Origin: Tritrichomonas musculus
Taxonomy: Eukaryota; Parabasalia; Tritrichomonadida; Tritrichomonadidae
NCBI GenBank assembly: GCA_039105265.1
Contig: JAPFFF010000011.1
Coordinates: forward strand, 558,001-622,000
Direction of reading: 5' to 3'
Length of the DNA: 64,000 bases
Below the pieces are notes generated by a model. The model saw nothing but the letters and a program-made list of their open reading frames with translations. It made no database searches and was not told the origin of the DNA. Position numbers and translations under genes: made by a program. Positions 1 to 9,040 of the stretch are shown piece by piece. How positions within the stretch are numbered: position 1 is the stretch's first letter; each line of letters begins with the position of its first letter.

Positions 1-1
1 T

Positions 2-199
2 ACTTTAAAGGGTACAATAGCATTCATGTGCGAGAAAATAAAAGAACTCGATAATAAGCATCCATTAGAAGATATAGATATGACTGCTTATATTACTAAA
101 GCAGAAGTGAAGGAAATGATAGACCAGAAGGATGCATATATTGATACTCTTGAGACAAGACTTGCTACATTAGAGAAGAAGTGCGCAAATATAGAGTAG
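2..199 (+). CDS. C-terminus of a coiled-coil protein (partial, cut by window edge)
   Basis: The frame is open from the window edge to a TAG at 197-199 and shows 65 residues. The visible part is charged and heptad-like, with a final segment around LETRLATLEKKCANIE, so a trimeric coiled coil is likely. It lies 27 bases upstream of the element A fibre gene on the same strand. A parallel exists in relic C, where a long coiled-coil segment precedes the same fibre body, so this may be the stem part of the fibre or a separate stalk protein. Function is not otherwise recognisable. Confidence 0.5.
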   Translation, partial: TLKGTIAFMCEKIKELDNKHPLEDIDMTAYITKAEVKEMIDQKDAYIDTLETRLATLEKKCANIE

Positions 200-208
200 A
201 ATAGAGAA

Positions 209-226
209 TTATTTTTTTGGACTTAA
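209..226 (+). promoter_or_regulatory. Element-type promoter before the fibre gene
   Basis: A run of seven T at 212-218 is followed after about 8 bases by TAAATG, the ATG being the fibre start at 227. The same layout (T-run, short GC-containing spacer, AAATG) stands before nearly all genes of A, B and D. It resembles in form the poxvirus late signal TAAATG, but assignment as a promoter is inference. Confidence 0.55.
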
Positions 227-3200
227 ATGGACGAGACGACAACAAAATTCATTGGAGACATACAATTTAAGGTAGGAGATGCTACTAGGAAAGGAAGTGA
301 ATTATTAACGCTGAGTGATTTGGATGGATATGTACAAACTGGACATTTATTTAATGAAGTAGAAGGTATACCAGAATTTAATGTCAAAAATAATAATATA
401 CAGTATGAATCATTTGAGTCATCAACAACACAATACCATATCCTAAAGATTGTTAACATACCAGAGGATTTCATAAATAAAGTGAAGGAAATAACAGCAC
501 AAACCAATATCTTTAAAGTGGTTTTGAGAAAGAATATCATATATGACACTAATGGAAATTTAGTGAAGGAATTCTTTATTTATGCCAAGGATGGAAAGGT
601 TTATAGCCCTCTCATAACTAAAAGCAGTAATGGCTGTTCTATAAATAACAGCACCATATTTGAATACATCAATATAGCCTTTGATAGTGGTCTTGATTTT
701 AATCCGTATACTCTATGGATGAATGGGGAGCTGAGTATCATGAATGAGTACATAACTGATTCTCTCCAAACAGAGAAGGCAATAAAGTGTTCCATCATCA
801 AAGCTGATAATGCATTGAAACTACATAAGAGTGATGTATTGTATCTTTACAAACCAACTCTAACTAGCGAAGTCCAAATGGATGATAAAAAGTATTGGCT
901 ACTACAATGGAACATAGATGATAATTATAATATACCTACTGGCTTGGAGTTTAAATTTAATGAATACTGTTTTGGTAATAAATGGTTCTTAACATGGAAT
1001 GGAACAAAATGGGTAGGAGATAATATTCAAGGAAACATTAATGGAAAAATGAAAAATGCTTTGAATAAGGAGAATGAATATGGTGAAGATGGAACATATA
1101 TTAGAATCAAGAGAAGTGAAAGAAATATTATGTTAATTAAAAAACCAGATGACTATTCTATAGATAACCTCTTACATTATATGATACATGGTGGAAAGTG
1201 TAAAGTAGAGAACAAACTAAAACTAAAGACGGGTGAGATAGAAGACTTTTCCAAATATGGATTAGGCTATCAAACCAGTAATGGGGGAATAAATATTTAT
1301 GGATATGATATTGAAGCCATAAGATGCTATAAGACAAATGGTACAGGAAGTGATTTAGATATTAATCTTGTAGAAGAATTCTATCTTGATATAACTTTAG
1401 ATGGAGAAATAAAGGCAAACAGATTCTCAATGAGACCAACTGGAAAAATATTTGACCCCAAGAGTGATAAGAAATGGTATTTTATTCATGGCTTATTAGA
1501 TTCATGTGAACAGGTAGAATATTGTTATGTTTCATCAACCCCTAATGACTCACGAAATATTAAAATCTATTTGTTTGATGAATATGTTGACCCGATAGAT
1601 GAAGTTAATTGGGACCCTACTACTAACCCCTTCGAATATATTATTAGACAACAATTTTATGAAGTGTATCCCAATCATAATGCAGCAACTACCTTGTATA
1701 CAGATTACAACATCACTAGTTCTAAAATCATTACTGCTGATAATATTACAACCATGAGAAGTGATTTAAATATGGTAACTAACAATGTAGATGTGATTAG
1801 CTATGATGTCCAAGAAATGAACTCAACAATAGAAAGCCTAAAAGGAAGAGTATCAAGAACAGAAACAGTAACTCAGCATCTAGAAGAAGATGTTGATAAT
1901 TTAAGAATTGTTTCTTGGACTGCTTTAGCATTTGGTGTCGCAGGTACAGTCGGTTCAATAGGTTCTATAGGTATGCAATTAGCTCCAGAAGGTATTAGTT
2001 TTGCAACTGGGAATGGGGGAGGATTCCTTAAAAGATTGTTCTCACGTAAATCAACAAAAGGATTGAGCGATATAGTTAGAAATGCTATTAATTTCATGTC
2101 TGGGACCGTCGCTAGGTCTATCACAAAAGATATTACTCCAATAATAACCTGGTGTGAGGAAGAATATAAACAACTAGATGAATTACCTTATACAGATGAG
2201 AATGATAACCCAGATACAGGAACCTTAACATTAAGTGGTGCCATGGATATTAGCAATATGTTCAGGGAATCCCTCAAGCCTGCATTTAAATTACTCGCCG
2301 AGAAGGTTAATGAGCTAGAGGCGGAGTTTGGTTATTACCCTACATTGGATGAAGTAGTTCAAAAGACAGATTTGGTTAGAGATGACGTAATAGATGTTGT
2401 TGGTAAATATGTCAATGGCGAGGTCCATTTGGAAGCAGAAGATGTTATAACAGATGGAACAATCAAAGCACGATTTTTGGTGCAAAAAGTTAGTGAATAC
2501 AATGATGTTGATTATGAAGAGAATATAGTTACTATTAATATTACTGATGGAACAATTAATTATCAAGGAACAACTGATTTTCCTAGCTGCACTATGAATG
2601 ACAAAACATTTGTTATATCAAACCCAAATAAACATAGGGTTGGTGGAATACAGATTAAAGAAAATACAGCAAAAAGAAGAATGGAATTTACCCCAAATGA
2701 TTTAGCCTATACTTGTGATATAGATGCTTTACATAAGAAGATAGATACATTACATGAGCAGATAGAAAAGAATGATACAGCTCTAGCTACGACTTTAAAT
2801 GAATTCTCAACTGTTGATGAAGTAAATGAAGCATTAGATGAATTAAAAAATAATATGGTTAATATGGATAACCTGTATACGAAAGAAGAAGCAGATAATA
2901 AATATCGAAGCAAAAATGATTTGAATTATGGCGAAGAAGATCAATTAGCATTGAAAAGTGAAATTCCACTTGTTGTTCAATCTGATGAAACTGAATGTGA
3001 TGCAACAGCTGCTGTACCATCATTAGCTTGTGTCACTAATACATATCAAACAATATTTGAAAGTAATCTAATTGATAAAAAAGTTGATTTATTATCAAAA
3101 CTATTGGATTCAACTTATTATAAGAAAACAGATTGTGATGAAAAATTTGCATTGAAGAGTGAAATTCCTGAACCTGTTGATTTGACCAATTATGTCTCCA

Positions 3201-4117
3201 AAGAGGGCGATTCAACGATAAATGGGAAAATAACAATATTAGATACAAATAATACAGAATCAGATTTAAAAATCTCGTTAATAGCAGGCATAGGTACAAA
3301 TGAAAATGAAGCTGCTACTTTCGGTTTTATGTCTGGTTTAGGTGTTTTAGGTGTTACAGGTTGTGCAAATATTATTGGTTGGAACGCAAATCATACCATT
3401 TTTCATAATAACGTTTTTATAACATATGGTGATTTAGAAATAGATGGTGTAGATGCAGATTGTTTAAAGGTATATCAAGGAAATCCAAATTTATATGAAT
3501 CAAATATAGTTCTTGGTTTGGATTCAACAAAATGTTCTAAAATAATATATTATAATCAATACAATACTGCCCGCTGGAAAGTAATTTTGAATGATTCAAT
3601 AGCATTTTCTTATGAAGTTTCTCCATCAGGAAGACTATTCGAGATTTTTGGAAATTTAGATGTCAAAGGCACTGTCAACAGTAGGGGTTCAAATACAATC
3701 ACACATTATGCTCCAATTGAAGATATTATTGATGATTTTGAAATAGGAAAACCAGTATTTATTACAGGAAAAGTTTATAAAAGGATTGATAATGAATGGA
3801 TTGAATCAACCGAAAAAGATTCAACAGATTGTATTTGTTCAGTGAAAACTACAGGTACTTGGAAAGAATTTATTGGAATTTGTGTTCGAATTGACGAAGA
3901 AAATAATTCAATTACTTTTGCAAGTCATGGTGATTATTTGGTCAAAGTTGATGATTCATCAAGGTTTGAAATTGGTGATGAAATTTATATTGATGAAGAT
4001 AATCAAATCAAAGTTCTTGATGAAAATACTCCAATAACATCAAAAATAAGACGTTTAACAATTGGAATCATAACTGCAAAAATAAATGATAATATTGTTT
4101 GTGTATTCAAAGAGTAA
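227..4117 (+). CDS. Fibre-like (receptor-binding type) protein of element A
   Basis: The open frame encodes 1,296 residues. The first ~560 residues match the relic C fibre, with shared motifs such as NPFEYIIRQQFYE and NAATTLYTDYN. A hydrophobic Gly-rich stretch follows near residues 565-600 (FGVAGTVGSIGSIG). Then come heptad-like segments and linkers of the type ALKSEIPEPVDL, as in phage tail fibres. The last ~140 residues, starting at NTITHYAPIE, form a domain shared with the fibres of B and D, with conserved TDCICSVKTTGTWKEF and ending ILAVFKS-like (here NIVCVFKE). It is inferred to be the virion attachment protein. No signal peptide or catalytic motif is seen. The start is fixed by TAAATG at 227 after a T-run. 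Confidence 0.6.
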   Translation: MDETTTKFIGDIQFKVGDATRKGSELLTLSDLDGYVQTGHLFNEVEGIPEFNVKNNNIQYESFESSTTQYHILKIVNIPEDFINKVKEITAQTNIFKVVLRKNIIYDTNGNLVKEFFIYAKDGKVYSPLITKSSNGCSINNSTIFEYINIAFDSGLDFNPYTLWMNGELSIMNEYITDSLQTEKAIKCSIIKADNALKLHKSDVLYLYKPTLTSEVQMDDKKYWLLQWNIDDNYNIPTGLEFKFNEYCFGNKWFLTWNGTKWVGDNIQGNINGKMKNALNKENEYGEDGTYIRIKRSERNIMLIKKPDDYSIDNLLHYMIHGGKCKVENKLKLKTGEIEDFSKYGLGYQTSNGGINIYGYDIEAIRCYKTNGTGSDLDINLVEEFYLDITLDGEIKANRFSMRPTGKIFDPKSDKKWYFIHGLLDSCEQVEYCYVSSTPNDSRNIKIYLFDEYVDPIDEVNWDPTTNPFEYIIRQQFYEVYPNHNAATTLYTDYNITSSKIITADNITTMRSDLNMVTNNVDVISYDVQEMNSTIESLKGRVSRTETVTQHLEEDVDNLRIVSWTALAFGVAGTVGSIGSIGMQLAPEGISFATGNGGGFLKRLFSRKSTKGLSDIVRNAINFMSGTVARSITKDITPIITWCEEEYKQLDELPYTDENDNPDTGTLTLSGAMDISNMFRESLKPAFKLLAEKVNELEAEFGYYPTLDEVVQKTDLVRDDVIDVVGKYVNGEVHLEAEDVITDGTIKARFLVQKVSEYNDVDYEENIVTINITDGTINYQGTTDFPSCTMNDKTFVISNPNKHRVGGIQIKENTAKRRMEFTPNDLAYTCDIDALHKKIDTLHEQIEKNDTALATTLNEFSTVDEVNEALDELKNNMVNMDNLYTKEEADNKYRSKNDLNYGEEDQLALKSEIPLVVQSDETECDATAAVPSLACVTNTYQTIFESNLIDKKVDLLSKLLDSTYYKKTDCDEKFALKSEIPEPVDLTNYVSKEGDSTINGKITILDTNNTESDLKISLIAGIGTNENEAATFGFMSGLGVLGVTGCANIIGWNANHTIFHNNVFITYGDLEIDGVDADCLKVYQGNPNLYESNIVLGLDSTKCSKIIYYNQYNTARWKVILNDSIAFSYEVSPSGRLFEIFGNLDVKGTVNSRGSNTITHYAPIEDIIDDFEIGKPVFITGKVYKRIDNEWIESTEKDSTDCICSVKTTGTWKEFIGICVRIDEENNSITFASHGDYLVKVDDSSRFEIGDEIYIDEDNQIKVLDENTPITSKIRRLTIGIITAKINDNIVCVFKE

Positions 4118-4261
4118 AAGTTCTATATCTCAATATTTTTCGGGTGTAGAATTCAAAAAACACCATTAGAAAGCTCAAAAACTACTCCATACCTTGGAAA
4201 TGACATTGGTGGAATAGTGAAAGTAGAGAGTGTGTACTTACGATAGGTTTTCAGAGGGTAT

Positions 4262-4352
4262 TTTGCCGGGTAGCGAGGCCCAAGCGAAGGCGTACCTGAG
4301 CTTAGTGGCGAGCAGTGTAGGCTGGGGTGAAGAATGAATCCCAGCCTATACT
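4262..4352 (+). other. GC-rich structured segment with a hairpin around a start codon
   Basis: Within AT-rich DNA, about 90 bases are GC-rich. AGTGTAGGCTGGG at 4314-4326 pairs with CCCAGCCTATACT at 4340-4352, giving a 13-bp stem with one G-T pair. The 13-base loop contains ATG 4334-4336, the start of the penton-like frame. Upstream, GGTA/TACC and GCT/AGC pairings are also possible. The rest of 4,118-4,333 holds no gene that I can see. A role in translation control, or a remnant of a small insertion, is inference. Confidence 0.4.
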
Positions 4353-4855
4353 ATACTACTGATGGATTCTATGATTATAGGAGAAAAACATATTTGGAAA
4401 GAATTTTATCTCGACATAATTATGATAAGAAGAGTCCATTTTATATTGACATATCAATTGATTTTCCTCATCGAACCGTTCAAGATTTTGGATTTATAGA
4501 CCGAAAATATGATTTCGAAGATGTGTTTAATATTAGTGGAGAGACAGACCAAGGGGCAAATTATCATAATAACTATAAATTTAAATGGCTTAGAGAAGTC
4601 AATTTTTATAATGTATGGGATAGGCATTCATGTAAAATTTATTCATCCTTCGGGGACCAATCAAATCAATGATATGTTGGAAACACAACAATATACTTCA
4701 ACCCTATAAAATACTTTAAGCTGAACTCAACTGACCAACGATTCTGGATCGAACTATATTCTGGTCGGTATAAAGATATACCAGTAAAAATACCGAGAAG
4801 TGAAAGCTTTTCTATCGAAATGATATTCTTCCCTTACCGTAAAATGTTATATTAA
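4334..4855 (+). pseudogene. Penton-like minor capsid protein of element A, broken
   Basis: The coding likeness runs from ATG 4334 to a TAA at 4853-4855. Its C-terminus (SFSIEMIFFPYRKMLY) resembles the C-terminus of the 110-residue B protein at 24,355-24,687 (PDAFVLSCLLIY) in pattern, and it stands in the same place next to the integrase gene. Polinton minor capsid (penton) proteins typically end in a hydrophobic beta strand of this kind. Assignment is by position and weak pattern. It is broken (about one break). The start codon lies in a hairpin loop. Confidence 0.4.
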
Positions 4856-4879
4856 CTGAGGGTTTATTTTTTTTCAAAA

Positions 4880-5991
4880 CAATAACTTACAAAACAATAG
4901 AGGAGTTATACAAAACATTTCCGTGGAAAACACCATCAAAATTTGTTCCTCTTGCAAAACGATATGGATTTACAGAAGAAGCAGCATTAAATTATTTGAA
5001 GAATATAGTACATGATGTTAAAGTACCAAAGGCAAAATTTATGAATATATATTCAAAACACTCAGGGGGATATCAAATGGATACTTTCATAAATGACAAG
5101 ACAAAAGACGGTTTGAATTATCTGATGTTTATAAATATCAATACCAGGAAGGATTTTTGTTATGCGATGAGAGGGAAGGGAGCAAAAGAAGTAGCTAGAG
5201 CATTAAATCAATTTTTAGTAGATGAACCAAATGTTTATTCTATTACTTCTGACCAGGATGCAGCCTATTTGTCCAATGAAGTTTTACAAATAATGAAGGC
5301 AAAAAATATTATATACAATACAACGGAAGACAATAATCATAATGTACTAGGCATCATAAATAGATTCATGAGAACTATTAGAGATATGGTAGGAGAGAAT
5401 AGATTTATTGGAGAACAAGAAATGAAGGGATTAATAGATTCCTACAATAAATCCCCTCACCGATCGTTGGACTATAAAATACCAAACGAAATGACAGAAA
5501 AAGATGAAAAAGAATATATTAATACTAAATCACAAATAAATCCATATGACTTTCAGCCTAACGACAGGGTGAGAATTATACAAGCCAAAGAACCATTTTC
5601 GAAGCGAAGAAATAGGGTCAGCAAGGAGGCTTATATTGTTGATTCAAAGGCCGGGAATCAATTTATTGTTAAGTCCAAAGATGAATCAATAGATAAGTTG
5701 CCGGGATATAGATTGATAAAAACGCAGAATAAAAATAAGGGCCTGAAGGGCCCCGGGGCAGAAGTGCCTCTTGCTCAGACACTAAAGGGAGGCAAGAGAG
5801 GTATTGTTGAGAAAATTTTATCCTACGATGCAGCTAAGAATAAATATAAAATTAAATATAGTGAAGGGACAGAAGATGTTATTCCAGCCAAAAATTTACG
5901 AGAAGGAGCCCCAACTAAATTATCAAATCTTGAAATAGATTATTGGAGCAAACAAAAAAATGTCCCATCAAACATTAAAAAATGGATTTAA
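4880..5991 (+). CDS. INT: Polinton integrase (rve, retroviral-type) of element A
   Basis: This is a DDE-family integrase that would join element ends to target DNA. The catalytic core shows YQMDTFI (first Asp), ITSDQDAAY (second Asp) and the third-motif region HNVLGIINRFMRTIRDM followed by YNKSPHRSL, the signature of Maverick integrases. An N-terminal helical segment (FVPLAKRYGFTEEAA) is already readable from about 4880, where no ATG is evident. The C-terminal ~60 residues (GIVEKILSYD, YKIKYSEGTED) look like an SH3/chromo-type fold. A GC-rich palindromic insert lies at 5,738-5,815, between core and tail. B and D integrases share the core only at moderate similarity. Confidence 0.75.
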
Positions 5992-6016
5992 CCAACAATA
6001 AAAGGCTAAACAAATA

Positions 6017-6855
6017 ATGAAAGAAGTAGAAGTTTTAATAGAAAAGACTATGCGAAAAAACCAAAAAGAAATAGAGTCTGCACTTATGAAACCAATTCAT
6101 CCTTCCTATCCATTTAGCACGAACGGTATAATTTTTCTCATAGGACGTCCAGGTGCTGGAAAAAGTTATTGGATATGGAAACATATTTTAATTACCGAGA
6201 GATTATTTAAGCATCCCTATACCAGAAGATAGTATTCTGTTCCACAAGCGGTAAGATGGACAAAACTGCAGAGGCGATGAGTCAAAATGTCAAGACACCA
6301 ATCATATATTTGAACGAAGCAGAATTGATGGATTATTTGAAAAAACATCTAAAGCGAAAGATAAAATATTATGCTATGGTAAAGCATGTATTATCAAAAA
6401 TGAAAGAGACAAATGAAGAAATGCAGCGGCTAATAAACAAGCACTCCCTTCAAGAAATAGATGATAGAATAGTATATATAGCAAACAAACTAGTAAAATA
6501 TCAAACTTCATCATATCCATATAACACTCTAATAATATTGGATGACTGTGCTGGGAGCGATTTATTGACGCATAATAATACTGAATTCCTCAGGCTGTTA
6601 ACAAAAACTAGGCACTATAATATTACATGCATTATGGCTATCCAAACTATTAGATTTGTCCATATAAATGCAAAGAGATTGGCCACCGATATTATATGCT
6701 ATAGTGGATATTCAGAAGAAGATTTTACATCATTGCTTCAACAAACAAATAACAATCTAAATATCAAAAAAACAGTCAAGGAGTATTTGCAGCATCGAGA
6801 GCCTCACGACAAATTTATTTGTAATATAACAGCCAACAAATATTACTTTGAATGA
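6017..6855 (+). pseudogene. ATP: FtsK/HerA-type packaging ATPase of element A, broken
   Basis: This ATPase would pump element DNA into capsids, like the poxvirus A32 family. The Walker A motif IGRPGAGKSYW lies near residue 45. The Walker B motif is TLIILDDCAGSD, and the TRHYNITCIMAIQT region matches the sensor segment of A32-like ATPases. The C-terminus (HDKFICNI) parallels HDFILVNT in element B. About one break is present. It follows the integrase by 25 bases on the same strand and precedes the pVI-like genes. Confidence 0.7.
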
Positions 6856-6902
6856 CAAAGTCATACTCAAGCAAAGCTTGTGAATGATTTATTTCACAAT
6901 AA

Positions 6903-7568
6903 ATGCCTTCAGAAACTATTGATTCTGGAAAATATATTCCATCTACCCCTTCAGATGCTGGTAGTACATTTGGAAAATTTAGTAATTGGATTTGGAATAA
7001 TAAAGCAGAAATTTTACAAGGAGCTGCAGATGTAGGAAATATAATTGGAGAAGCGACTGGAAATAACAAATGGAATGTAGGAGCTGATATTACAAGAGCA
7101 GTAGGTCAAACTGCAGAAAGAATAGATGATAAAAGCAGCCAGGAAAAATTGTTAGCTCAATTAATTCAGGAAAGGAATGCTCGTACGTTTGGAAACAAAC
7201 ACATAGCCTACGCTGATGTACCAAGGATGTTTTATGGAAGGAAGCCAACAAGATATAAAATGTATCAAAGAAGAAATAAATATATTGATGAAGCCAATGA
7301 AAAATTAAATCAGTTGAAGAAACAAATAGAGCAAAAACAAAAAGAAGCCACGACAGAAAATAAAAAGCTTTCACCCAAAAAATCGCCTCCCAAAAAATCG
7401 CCTCCCAAAGCATTACCAAAGAAACAAGAATCACCTCCAAAGAAAAAAATGTCAGCAGCTGAAAAAGCTAGAAATTGGAAACAAGATAAACAATTTGTGG
7501 CCGATCTACAAGAAGCTGTAAGAAGGCAAAGAGAAGCATATGACAAGTTTGAGAAGGATGATTGGTAA
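6903..7568 (+). CDS. pVI-like basic structural protein, copy 1
   Basis: The protein has 221 residues. Residues ~25-75 form an amphipathic helical block (WNNKAEILQGAADVGNIIGEAT, then VGADITRAVGQTAERI) that recurs in the next gene. The C-terminal half is Lys/Pro-rich with repeats of KKSPP, suited to binding DNA. The amphipathic-helix-plus-basic-tail layout is that of adenovirus pVI/pX-type minor core proteins, which Polintons are known to encode. Identity is by layout only. Start ATG 6903 follows a T-rich signal. Confidence 0.5.
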   Translation: MPSETIDSGKYIPSTPSDAGSTFGKFSNWIWNNKAEILQGAADVGNIIGEATGNNKWNVGADITRAVGQTAERIDDKSSQEKLLAQLIQERNARTFGNKHIAYADVPRMFYGRKPTRYKMYQRRNKYIDEANEKLNQLKKQIEQKQKEATTENKKLSPKKSPPKKSPPKALPKKQESPPKKKMSAAEKARNWKQDKQFVADLQEAVRRQREAYDKFEKDDW

Positions 7569-7590
7569 GATAAATTTTGTCTTCATTTAA

Positions 7591-8316
7591 ATGTCTGTAC
7601 CAATATTTATGATGGGGACACCTCCCAGACTACTAATAGAAGGGATAAGTGATAAAATATCAAATCTTGTGAGCAATACATATAACAAATTCTTTAGCAA
7701 AAAACCCACCCAAGGACCGTCTCTAGAACCAATCCAAGAACCAGTTCCAGTTCCTACTCCTACTCCAGCTCCTCCCAAGCCAATCCAAGAACCTCCTCCT
7801 ATCCCACATTATATGCCGCCTCCAGCACCAGCACCAGCTCCTATGCCACCCCCTTTGACAACTCAAAATAATTCCGAAGGGATAGCAGGGAAATTTGTAA
7901 ACAAGCTTAAAAAAGCATATAATAAAATGACAGATGGAATACCCAAAAATAATTATGAACACGTAAATAAAATGAAAGAGAGATTGAAATGGGCATGGGA
8001 TAATAAAACTGAATTACTCAAAGGAGGTGGTGAAATTGCAGAAACTATTGGTAATGCAACAGACAATAAATATGTTAAAGTAGGAGCTAAAGTAATAAAA
8101 TCACTAGGAGAGAGCAGTGAGAGAATAGACAACAAAGAGAAGAAGAAAGAATTAGAGAAAAAAATAGGAGACGTAAATAATGAATTATTAACCAATTATT
8201 ATCTAAATTATCCACGTATCCATTATTCAAGAAAACCATCAGGTTATAAAATATATCAAGGCAAAAGATATAGAATGATAAGAGGCATGAGAAGAAGAAG
8301 AAAAGCAAGGAGGTGA
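7591..8316 (+). CDS. pVI-like basic structural protein, copy 2
   Basis: The protein has 241 residues and is a paralogue of the upstream gene. Its block WDNKTELLKGGGEIAETIGN followed by VGAKVIKSLGESSERIDNK aligns with WNNKAEILQGAADVGNIIGE of copy 1, and HYSRKPSGYKIYQGKRYR aligns with FYGRKPTRYKMYQRRNKY. A Pro/Gln-rich low-complexity stretch (residues ~45-95) precedes it. The C-terminus is strongly basic (MRRRRKARR), which suits DNA condensation. TTTAAATG at 7588-7593 fixes the start. The tandem pair looks like a duplication within A, since B has a single 83-residue counterpart. Confidence 0.5.
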   Translation: MSVPIFMMGTPPRLLIEGISDKISNLVSNTYNKFFSKKPTQGPSLEPIQEPVPVPTPTPAPPKPIQEPPPIPHYMPPPAPAPAPMPPPLTTQNNSEGIAGKFVNKLKKAYNKMTDGIPKNNYEHVNKMKERLKWAWDNKTELLKGGGEIAETIGNATDNKYVKVGAKVIKSLGESSERIDNKEKKKELEKKIGDVNNELLTNYYLNYPRIHYSRKPSGYKIYQGKRYRMIRGMRRRRKARR

Positions 8317-8380
8317 AAAACTCCCAAAAACTCCAAAAAAGCAAATAAAACTCAAAGAAAGCGATTTTAATATTATTTAA

Positions 8381-9013
8381 ATGTCTAAACATTTGACTGG
8401 ATCGAAGAGATTACAAGTAATACAAAACTGGTTAAATGGTCGTGATGACCCTGAGTGGGATGTCTTGCCTACAAAAAAAGAGAATAAATATATTGTGAAA
8501 AGAAGAACAGAGCCCCTATCCAAACCTCAAGCTGAACCACAGGTAGAAGAGCAGGAACTAGAAGAGCCAGCAGAAGAGCCTACAAAACCTCTCCCCACTT
8601 GCTATCAGGGAAAGGTCTGCTCTGCCAAAAAAATCGAAAGGACTAAGCCGCAATCAAATAATTCAGCCATTTTTGAAGCTGCGAGCACTCGTTGCCTCCG
8701 ACAAGCGGAGGACCCTACAATAAATATGGAAATATTAAATCAGCTAAAGTTATTGGGGGAAGAAATAAAAAATAAACGAGAAAAGAAAGAACAAAAAAGG
8801 ATGATAAAAGAAGTGGTGCAGAAACAAATGAGCAAACCCTACTACCAATATACTCAGCCACAATATATTCAAGAGCCTAATTTGACTTCAGGCAAAGTTG
8901 ACTTTGTCAATGATATAGAAGAAGAACCAGAGGAAGAACTATCACCAACACCTCCTCCTCAACCTCAGGTCATTCGTAGAAGGAGGAATAATATTTTCTC
9001 TGATATGTTATAA
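8381..9013 (+). CDS. Unrecognised low-complexity protein
   Basis: The protein has 210 residues. The N-terminal ~45 residues (KRLQVIQNWLNGRDDPEWDVLP) may fold. The rest is Glu/Pro-rich and probably disordered, with a helical Lys/Glu stretch around LLGEEIKNKREKKEQKRMIKEV and a Pro-rich end closing on RRRRNNIFSDML. It lies between the pVI-like pair and the major capsid gene, which suggests a scaffold or capsid-associated role, but no family is recognised. The start is supported by TTTAAATG at 8378-8383. A perfect 6-bp hairpin (CCTCCG/CGGAGG) occurs inside it near 8,700. Confidence 0.45.
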   Translation: MSKHLTGSKRLQVIQNWLNGRDDPEWDVLPTKKENKYIVKRRTEPLSKPQAEPQVEEQELEEPAEEPTKPLPTCYQGKVCSAKKIERTKPQSNNSAIFEAASTRCLRQAEDPTINMEILNQLKLLGEEIKNKREKKEQKRMIKEVVQKQMSKPYYQYTQPQYIQEPNLTSGKVDFVNDIEEEPEEELSPTPPPQPQVIRRRRNNIFSDML

Positions 9014-9040
9014 AGTTTTTATTTTTTTATAAAAACACCA

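Noticed and set aside
4509-4709. 66-residue plus-strand frame within the penton-like region
   Set aside because: It overlaps the better-supported penton-like frame and has no start signal.
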